Shown here one piece after another: positions 57,960-64,000 of a stretch of 64,000 nucleotides of DNA. The position numbers and the translations under genes are program-made. Under the pieces are notes generated by a model. The model was given only the letters and a program-made list of their open reading frames with translations, was not told where the DNA came from and did not search any database. Numbering within the stretch: the stretch's first letter is position 1; each line of letters opens with the position of its first letter. Source of the stretch: JBBDMX01 sp040878035 (lineage in GTDB: Bacteria > Planctomycetota > Phycisphaerae > Phycisphaerales > Phycisphaeraceae); contig JBBDMX010000086.1 in NCBI GenBank assembly GCA_040878035.1, forward strand, positions 1 to 64,000, in the 5' to 3' direction.

Positions 57960-59519
57960 ATGTTCAAGACTATTGGCCGAATGATCGTGGTGCTGATGAT
58001 GGTTGCCGGCGGTCATGACCGTCTGCTTCGCGCGGAGGTGAGGCTGCCGGGCGTGATCGGGAGCAACATGGTTTTGCAGCGTGATGGCGCAGCGCCGATC
58101 TGGGGTTGGGCTGATCCGGGTGAATCGGTGGCGGCGACGGTGGGCGAGGTGAAACTCCCCGTCGTACAAGCCGGCGCCGACGGCAAGTGGTTGGTCAAGA
58201 TCCCGCCGCAGAAGTCAGGCGGGCCGATCACCATCACGGTGCAGGGCACCAACACGCTGACGTTGACGAACGTGCTCTTTGGCGATGTGTGGGTGTGCTC
58301 AGGCCAATCCAACATGGAGATGGCGTTATTTAAGAGCAGCAACGGCCAGGAGGATGCCGCGGCAGCCGACTTCCCGAACATTCGCCTGTTCAAGGTGGCG
58401 CACAAGGTGGCGCCGGAGCCTCAAGACGATTGCGAAGGTCGATGGGTTGAGTGCAGCCCCCAGACGGTGCGCATGTTCAGCGCGGTGGGCTACTACTTTG
58501 GCCGAGACCTCCATCAGTCTCTCAACGTTCCTGTGGGCCTGGTTCATTCGGCTTTCGGCGGGACGCCTGCGGGGGCATGGATGCCACGCTCAGTGCTCCA
58601 AGCCAATCCCGACTTCGCCTCGATCCTCAAGCGAGCCGATGAGTTCCCGCAACGATATGCCGAACAGGTCAAGCTGTATGAAGTGGCCCTTTCCAAATGG
58701 GAAAAGGACTCGGCCGACGCCAAAACGCAAGGCCAGCCCGAACCGCGTAAACCGCGACCGCCTGTGGCACAGGAAAAGAGCCCGGTTCAACCGGGCGTGC
58801 TCTACAACGGCATGATTCACCCGCTGATTCCCCTGGGCATCAAGGGCGTCGTGTGGTACCAGGGCGAGAACAACGCTGCGCAGGCGTACCAGTATCGGTC
58901 CCTGCTCCCGGCCCTGATCCAAAGCTGGCGTCAGGACTGGGGTCAAGGCGACTTCGCGTTTGGGATCGTCCAACTGCCCAACTACATGGCCCGCGCAGAG
59001 CAGCCCGGCAACGCGATCTGGGCCGAGTTACGTGAAGCCCAGGCCATGACCGCACGGCAAGTTCCCAACTGCGGGCTGGCGGTGACGATCGACCTGGGCG
59101 AAGAGAAGGATATCCATCCCAGAAACAAGCACGACGTGGGTCGGCGATTGAGCTTGTGGGCGCTGGCCCAGGTCTATGGCCAGGACCTGGTCGCCTCCGG
59201 GCCTGTGTACGAGGGAATGAAGCCTGAGCGCGGGGCCATTCGGATTACCTTTGCCCATGCGCACGATGGCCTGATGGCCAAGGATGGCGAGAAGCTTACG
59301 GGCTTTGCCATCGCGGGGGAGGATCGCAAGTTCGTCTGGGCCGACGCGAGGATTGAAGGTTCAAGCGTGATCGTCAGCAGCGCCCAAGTGCCCAACCCGG
59401 CGGCGGTGCGCTACGCATGGGCCAACAATCCCCAGTGTAATCTGTACAACAAAGCCGGCCTACCCGCGGCGCCGTTCCGCACCGACGATTGGCCAGGCAT
59501 CAGCGACAAGGACAAGTGA
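57960..59519 (+). CDS. Sialate O-acetylesterase-like carbohydrate esterase
   Basis: 519 residues with a signal peptide (RMIVVLMMVAGGHDRLLRAE). VRLPGVIGSNMVLQRDGAAP and IWGWADPGESVAATVG form the usual N-terminal beta domain. The SGNH-type active site is VWVCSGQSNMEMALF (nucleophile Ser), VGLVHSAFGGTPAGAWMPRS (block II/III), VWYQGENNAAQAYQYRSLLP and DLGEEKDIHPRNKHDVGRRL with the Asp-x-x-His pair. It would remove O-acetyl groups from sugars outside the cytoplasm. AGGAG lies seven bases before ATG 57960. First of a tight co-directional series with GH116, SDR and CoA-transferase. Confidence 0.85.
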   Translation: MFKTIGRMIVVLMMVAGGHDRLLRAEVRLPGVIGSNMVLQRDGAAPIWGWADPGESVAATVGEVKLPVVQAGADGKWLVKIPPQKSGGPITITVQGTNTLTLTNVLFGDVWVCSGQSNMEMALFKSSNGQEDAAAADFPNIRLFKVAHKVAPEPQDDCEGRWVECSPQTVRMFSAVGYYFGRDLHQSLNVPVGLVHSAFGGTPAGAWMPRSVLQANPDFASILKRADEFPQRYAEQVKLYEVALSKWEKDSADAKTQGQPEPRKPRPPVAQEKSPVQPGVLYNGMIHPLIPLGIKGVVWYQGENNAAQAYQYRSLLPALIQSWRQDWGQGDFAFGIVQLPNYMARAEQPGNAIWAELREAQAMTARQVPNCGLAVTIDLGEEKDIHPRNKHDVGRRLSLWALAQVYGQDLVASGPVYEGMKPERGAIRITFAHAHDGLMAKDGEKLTGFAIAGEDRKFVWADARIEGSSVIVSSAQVPNPAAVRYAWANNPQCNLYNKAGLPAAPFRTDDWPGISDKDK

Positions 59520-59557
59520 CCCCGTCCTAGATGTCCCTCCTGCCGGAGCGCTCCCGC

Positions 59558-62077
59558 ATGACGATCGCTTCATCGTCCGTCGCAGACGGATATGTTTATC
59601 AAGGCGAGACCCTGCGTGAGGTGGCGTTTCCGCTGGGCGGGATCGGCGCGGGCTGCGTGAGCCTCGAAGGCCGCGGCGCCCTGCGCGATTGGGAAATCTT
59701 CAACTGCCCCAACAAGGGGTCGTTTCTCCCGATGACCTTTCCAGTCCTGTGGTCCCAGGCCCAGGGCATGCCCAGCCAGTGCCGCGTCGTGCAGGGGCCG
59801 GCCAAGCACTGTTTTAGCGGACCGGTTAACGAGATGGGCTACGGCTTGCGCCGCCATCAGGGCGACGGGCTGCCCTGCTTCGCTCGGGCCGTGTTTCGCA
59901 ATGCCTTCCCTTTGGCCCGCATTGACTTCCATCATCCCGCAAGTCCGCTTGACGTGTCGCTGGAGGCGTGGAGTCCATTTGTGCCCCTGGACGAGGACAG
60001 CTCGAGTTTCCCGCTGGTCTGCCTGACGTATCGCCTGAGCAACCCCGGCAAGGCGGCGGTCCGGGCGACGCTGGCGATGAACCTGCACAACGGCGTGGGG
60101 TTTTTCCCCGGCCCCACGGCCACGTTCGACGGCGAGCCGGAGGACTTGGCCCTGAATGTGTTTCGCCAGGAAGCAGGCCTCCGCGGGCTGTACATGACCA
60201 ACGCGCGTTACCCGGCACAGCACCCGCGTTTTGGCAGCATGGCTCTCACCACCGACTGGCACGACGTCATCGCTCTGCCGCACTGGAAGCAAGGCCATTC
60301 GTTGGACGTGCTTGCCCAGTTCTGGTCCGGCTTCAGCACGGAGGGGCAGTTGTCTGACGCAGGCGCAACGATCGCGCCGGGGCCCGGCATCTGCGGAACG
60401 CTTGGGCTGTGTGCGACGGTCGAGCCGGGCCAGTCGGTGGAATTGCCGCTGGTCATCAGTTGGTGCTTTCCCAACGCCAGCAAGTATTGGGGCGCCGCGG
60501 CAGACCTGCCGGAGCCGGAGCGGCCGCACTGGGTCAATGCCTATGCCAAGCGCTGGCCCACGGCTTGGGACGCTGCAGCCGAGTTCCTGGCGCGTCGAGC
60601 CGAATTGACCGCTCGCACCCGCGCGTTCTCGCATGCCCTGTTCGACAGCACCTTCCCCCGCGAGGTGATTGAGTCGGTGGCCAACACCGCGTCAACGCTG
60701 CGCAGCCCGACTTGCCTGCGGCTCGAAGACGGCACTTTCTGGGGCTGGGAGGGATGCAGTTGGATCAGCGGCGCCTGCGAGGGCTCCTGCACGCACGTCT
60801 GGAACTATGCGCTCACGCCGGCATTCCTGTTCCCCCGGCTGCACCGGAGCATGCGCCGCAGCGAATACAGCTTCGGCTTCGACTGCGGCGAGCAGGGCCG
60901 TCAGGGCGCGATAGTGTTTCGCATTCCCCTTCCGTTGGGCACGCCCGCAACGCTCAAGCATGCCGCCGTGGACGGCCAGCTCGGTGGCATCGTGCAGCTT
61001 TTCCGTGACTGGCGAATCTGTGGCGATGACGACTACCTGCGTACCATGTGGCCAAGTGCCCAGCGCGCCCTGGAGTACGCCTGCGTTCAGTGGGACCGCG
61101 ATCGGGACGGGCTCATCGAGGGGTACCAGCACAACACCTACGACATCGAGTTTCACGGCCCCAACCCGCTGGCGCAGGGGTTCTATCTTGCAGCCCTCCG
61201 CGCCGCCACCCTGATCGCCACCCACCTGGGGCAGACCGACAAAGCGACCGAGTATCAGCGGCTTCTCGACAGCGGTCAGGCTCTGACCCACAAGCTCTTC
61301 AACGGCGAATACTTCGAACAGGCACTGGACTGCCTTGCCCCCGCCGCGCCCAGCCATCAGCACGGCAAGGGGTGCCTCAGCGATCAGGTGTTCGGCCAGT
61401 TAGCCGCCCACGTGGCGGGGCTGGGGTATGTTTTGGAACGCCCGCAGGTCGTTGCGGCCTTGTGTGCGGTGTTCAAACACAACTTCAAGAGCCCGCTGGG
61501 CGATCACGCCAACCCGCAACGTATCTATGCCGCGGGCGACGAATCGGGCCTGATCCTGTGCAGTTGGCCGCGCGGCAGCCGCCCGGCACTGCCGTTCTTC
61601 TACAGCGACGAGACCTGGACCGGCGTCGAATACCAGGTGGCTACACATATGATCCTTGAAGGCCTGTGGGACGAAGGACTGGCGATCGTCCGGGGCGTAC
61701 GAGCACGACACGACGGCCGGCGGCGCAACCCCTTCAACGAATTCGAATGCGGGTCACATTACGCCCGCGCCATGTCCGCCTGGGGGCTCCTGCTGGCGAT
61801 CTCCGGCTTCCGCTTCGATGCCGTCGAGCAAACGTTGTGGATCACGCCGCGCGGCCCGGCGGCGCAAAGCATGCGCTCGTTCTTTTCCACGGGCACGGCC
61901 TGGGGCGTGTTCGAATACCACGATGACACCATTACCATTACCATTCGTGTAATCGAAGGGCATATGACCATGCGACAGGTGCACACGGCGCGCGGGTCAA
62001 TCGATCTGCATGATAAGCCTGTTCACGTTAGCGCCGGGCAGAGTTGGACGGCGAGTTTGAGCTCACAAGGCAGCTAA
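59558..62077 (+). CDS. GH116 family glycosidase (GBA2-like)
   Basis: 839 residues, retaining beta-glucosidase/xylosidase family. N-terminal domain: VAFPLGGIGAGCVSLEGRGA, LRDWEIFNCPNKGSFLPMTF. In the (alpha/alpha)6 domain, SGACEGSCTHVWNYALTPAF carries the nucleophile Glu and GYQHNTYDIEFHGPNPLAQG the acid/base Asp; CGSHYARAMSAWGLLLAISG and FYSDETWTGVEYQVATHMIL follow. No signal peptide, so probably cytoplasmic. ATG 59558 has GGAG ten bases upstream; ATG 59531 would add nine residues. It lies 38 bases after the esterase gene. Confidence 0.88.
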   Translation: MTIASSSVADGYVYQGETLREVAFPLGGIGAGCVSLEGRGALRDWEIFNCPNKGSFLPMTFPVLWSQAQGMPSQCRVVQGPAKHCFSGPVNEMGYGLRRHQGDGLPCFARAVFRNAFPLARIDFHHPASPLDVSLEAWSPFVPLDEDSSSFPLVCLTYRLSNPGKAAVRATLAMNLHNGVGFFPGPTATFDGEPEDLALNVFRQEAGLRGLYMTNARYPAQHPRFGSMALTTDWHDVIALPHWKQGHSLDVLAQFWSGFSTEGQLSDAGATIAPGPGICGTLGLCATVEPGQSVELPLVISWCFPNASKYWGAAADLPEPERPHWVNAYAKRWPTAWDAAAEFLARRAELTARTRAFSHALFDSTFPREVIESVANTASTLRSPTCLRLEDGTFWGWEGCSWISGACEGSCTHVWNYALTPAFLFPRLHRSMRRSEYSFGFDCGEQGRQGAIVFRIPLPLGTPATLKHAAVDGQLGGIVQLFRDWRICGDDDYLRTMWPSAQRALEYACVQWDRDRDGLIEGYQHNTYDIEFHGPNPLAQGFYLAALRAATLIATHLGQTDKATEYQRLLDSGQALTHKLFNGEYFEQALDCLAPAAPSHQHGKGCLSDQVFGQLAAHVAGLGYVLERPQVVAALCAVFKHNFKSPLGDHANPQRIYAAGDESGLILCSWPRGSRPALPFFYSDETWTGVEYQVATHMILEGLWDEGLAIVRGVRARHDGRRRNPFNEFECGSHYARAMSAWGLLLAISGFRFDAVEQTLWITPRGPAAQSMRSFFSTGTAWGVFEYHDDTITITIRVIEGHMTMRQVHTARGSIDLHDKPVHVSAGQSWTASLSSQGS

Positions 62078-62091
62078 TTCAAGAGGGCGCC

Positions 62092-62844
62092 ATGATCTCC
62101 ATCGATCTGTCGGGAAAGACGGCGGTTGTCACTGGCGCGGGTCAAGGCCTGGGCGCGGCCGTGTCCGCCCTGCTGTACCGCGCCGGCAGCAACGTGGTGG
62201 TCAACTACTTCGAGGACGAGCAAGGCGAGAACCACCGCCGAGCCGAGGCGCACGCGGCGTCGCTTGGTTCACGCGCGGTGGCGATGGCCGCCGATGTGCG
62301 GAACGTCGCGCAAATCGATGCGATGTTGAATGAGGCAGTTGCCCGCTTTGGCGGGCTGCACATCGTGGTCAACAACGCAGGCATCCTGCGCGACCGCTCG
62401 CTCAAGAACATCACTCCTGCGGACTGGCAGACGGTGATCGACACGAACCTGACCGGGACGTTCAACGTCTGCCGGTCCGCGGCGTCGCGTCTGTGCGAGG
62501 GTGGCCGGATCGTGAACTTTGCGTCCATTTCCGCCGTGCTCGGCTTCTTTGGGCAGAGCAACTACGCCGCCGCCAAGGCCGGCGTGGTCGCACTGACCAA
62601 AGTGCTCAGCCGCGAACTGGCCCGTCGCCGCATTACCGTCAACGCGGTGGCGCCAGGCGTCGTGCTCACCGAAATGGGTCAGACCATTCCCGAGGAGGCG
62701 CGTCAGGAAATGCTCAAGCTGATTCCCCTGGCCCGCTTTGGCGAGCCCGAGGAAATCGCCTCGGCTGTCCTCTTTCTGTGCAGTGATCTGGCCACTTATA
62801 TCACCGGCCAGACCTTGCACGTCAACGGCGGATGGTGGAGTTGA
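62092..62844 (+). CDS. Short-chain dehydrogenase/reductase (FabG-like)
   Basis: 250 residues. The NAD(P) motif TGAGQGLGAAVSALLYRAG, NNAGILRDRSL, the catalytic Ser in FASISAVLGF, and Tyr-x3-Lys in SNYAAAKAGVVALTKVL are complete. APGVVLTEMG and ITGQTLHVNGGWWS end the chain. It could reduce 3-oxoacyl thioesters or oxidise a sugar alcohol; the next gene, a CoA-transferase, makes acyl-CoA chemistry plausible. GAGGG precedes ATG 62092, 14 bases after the GH116 stop. Confidence 0.88.
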   Translation: MISIDLSGKTAVVTGAGQGLGAAVSALLYRAGSNVVVNYFEDEQGENHRRAEAHAASLGSRAVAMAADVRNVAQIDAMLNEAVARFGGLHIVVNNAGILRDRSLKNITPADWQTVIDTNLTGTFNVCRSAASRLCEGGRIVNFASISAVLGFFGQSNYAAAKAGVVALTKVLSRELARRRITVNAVAPGVVLTEMGQTIPEEARQEMLKLIPLARFGEPEEIASAVLFLCSDLATYITGQTLHVNGGWWS

Positions 62845-62849
62845 GCGTC

Positions 62850-64000
62850 GTGCGAACCAAGCCGATGAGCAAGCTGGAGCGAATCCTCTGCACGCCCGAC
62901 GAGGCGGCATCATTGATCCAGGACGGCCAGACGGTGGCGTCCGGCGGCTTCGTCGGCGCGGCGCATCCTGAAGCACTGACGGCGGCGATCGAGCGCCGAT
63001 TCATTTCCGCTGGCTCGCCGCGCGGCCTGACTCTGGTGTATGCCGCGGGACAAGGCGATGGCAAGACACGCGGCCTCAACCATCTGGCGCATGAGGGACT
63101 GCTCAAGCGCGTCATCGGCGGTCATTGGGGCTTGGCGCCGCGCCTGGGCAAGCTGGCCCTGGAAGGCCGCATCGAAGCTTACAACTTTCCCCAGGGCGTG
63201 ATCTGTCAGCTCTTTCGCGACATCGCTGCCGGTCGGCCCGGATGCATCACGCACATCGGCCTCAACACATTCATCGACCCGGCACATCCCGGCGGCGCCG
63301 CGGGCCGGCTCAACGATGTCACTCCGCCGGGGTTGGTCGAACGCATCGAGCTGGGGGGCAAACCGTGGCTCTGGTACAAGGCGTTTCCCATTCACGTGGG
63401 CTTGATCCGTGCCAGCGCCGCCGATCCATGGGGCAACCTCATCATGGATCGCGAGGTGATCGTCGGCGAGGTGCTGGCGCTGGCTCAGGCGGTGCACAAC
63501 AGCGGCGGACTGGTGATTGCACAAGTCGGACGGGTACTGGATTCGTCGCCGCCGCCGCAGATGGTGCGCGTGCCGGGCATTCTTGTGGATCGCGTCGTGG
63601 TCGCCGACGTCGACGAGCACGGGCAGACCTTCGCGGAGTCGTTCAACGCCCGGTACTGCGAGGCGGCCCCGAAGGGACAGGCATGCGCCGGCTGGGACCG
63701 GCCGATGCCGATGGACGAGCGGCGCATCATTGCCGCGCGTGCTTGCGACGAAGTGCGCGACGGTGCGGTGGTCAACCTGGGGATCGGGATGCCCGAGGGG
63801 GTCGCCCGCATCGCAGCCGAGCGCGGCTTGTTGTACCGCATCACGTTGACGGTCGAGAGCGGGCCGATCGGCGGCATGCCGGCCTCGGGGCTTTCCTTTG
63901 GCGCGTCGGTCCATCCGCAGGCGATCCTGGATCAGCCGGCCATGTTCGACTTCTATGACGGTCGGGGTCTGGATTTTGCCGCGCTGGGCGCGGCCCAAAT
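62850..64000 (+). CDS. Family I acyl-CoA:carboxylate CoA-transferase (partial, runs off window)
   Basis: The frame is open from GTG 62850 (GGAG ten bases ahead; ATG 62865 also possible) to the window end without a stop, so at least 383 residues. LCTPDEAASLIQDGQTVASG with GFVGAAHPEAL begins the alpha domain. The beta-domain part has VNLGIGMPEGVARIAAERGL and the active-site region LTVESGPIGGMPASGLSFGA with Glu of VESG as catalytic residue. Alpha and beta halves are fused, as in propionate/acetate CoA-transferases. About 150 C-terminal residues lie beyond 64000. It starts six bases after the SDR stop. Confidence 0.85.
   Translation, partial: MRTKPMSKLERILCTPDEAASLIQDGQTVASGGFVGAAHPEALTAAIERRFISAGSPRGLTLVYAAGQGDGKTRGLNHLAHEGLLKRVIGGHWGLAPRLGKLALEGRIEAYNFPQGVICQLFRDIAAGRPGCITHIGLNTFIDPAHPGGAAGRLNDVTPPGLVERIELGGKPWLWYKAFPIHVGLIRASAADPWGNLIMDREVIVGEVLALAQAVHNSGGLVIAQVGRVLDSSPPPQMVRVPGILVDRVVVADVDEHGQTFAESFNARYCEAAPKGQACAGWDRPMPMDERRIIAARACDEVRDGAVVNLGIGMPEGVARIAAERGLLYRITLTVESGPIGGMPASGLSFGASVHPQAILDQPAMFDFYDGRGLDFAALGAAQ

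Noticed and set aside
62910..63998. 362-codon minus-strand ORF at the window end
   Set aside because: Antisense to the CoA-transferase, which has clear family motifs.

Overview
This 64-kb window is high-GC bacterial chromosome, best explained as a planctomycete (Phycisphaerae-like, moderate confidence). That reading rests on gene content: menaquinone synthesis by the futalosine route (mqnC), a cytochrome b/Rieske complex with a ferredoxin-fused Rieske subunit, a PilMNO-type pilus operon, murC, UroD-like and PhyH proteins, GH95 and GH116 glycosidases, and many dispersed intergenic palindromes. No rRNA operon, CRISPR array or complete prophage is visible.

Layout. 1-3750 is an accessory block: a second, diverged 3' end of mqnC running into a 21/42-bp minisatellite, a DNA methyltransferase/restriction gene whose middle is replaced by a GIY-YIG (T5orf172) gene that itself has an in-frame stop, an ankyrin protein, and the tail of an antitoxin-like HTH gene. 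3751-18126 is mostly core metabolism: mqnC, transhydrogenase sthA, the cytochrome bc-type operon, tRNA-Leu, a site-2 protease, a solute-binding protein, glycerate kinase, tadA with a D-lyxose-isomerase-like cupin, and dapA. 18316-23559 is a surface-glycan operon (GT9, O-antigen-ligase-like protein, radical SAM/SPASM, GT4). 23631-29204 is a type IV pilus/type II secretion assembly operon (pilM-N-O-P-like-pilB). 30015-33901 holds a GT1 glycosyltransferase coupled to a YhbY protein, then a two-gene AAA-ATPase plus DUF4276-like pair that looks like a defence module.

33974-46338 contains leuC, a TolC-like lipoprotein, a secreted serpin, an HI0933 flavoprotein, a decayed glycosidase, a class III aminotransferase, a Gfo/Idh/MocA oxidoreductase and an isolated nuoH. 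46422-62844 is rich in carbohydrate and regulatory genes: UroD-like plus PhyH with a divergent AraC regulator, GH95 fucosidase coupled to rdgB, a eukaryote-type glycogen branching enzyme, murC, then tRNA-Val with a broken tyrosine-integrase gene beside it. The window closes with a co-directional cluster of sialate O-acetylesterase, GH116, an SDR and a CoA-transferase cut by the window edge.

The most interesting signals are the methyltransferase/GIY-YIG mosaic bounded by duplicated mqnC ends, the ATPase-DUF4276 pair, and at least six families of short palindromic or MITE-like repeats, one of which has become coding sequence in two genes. Several genes carry single in-frame stops that mark decay (or base-call errors).
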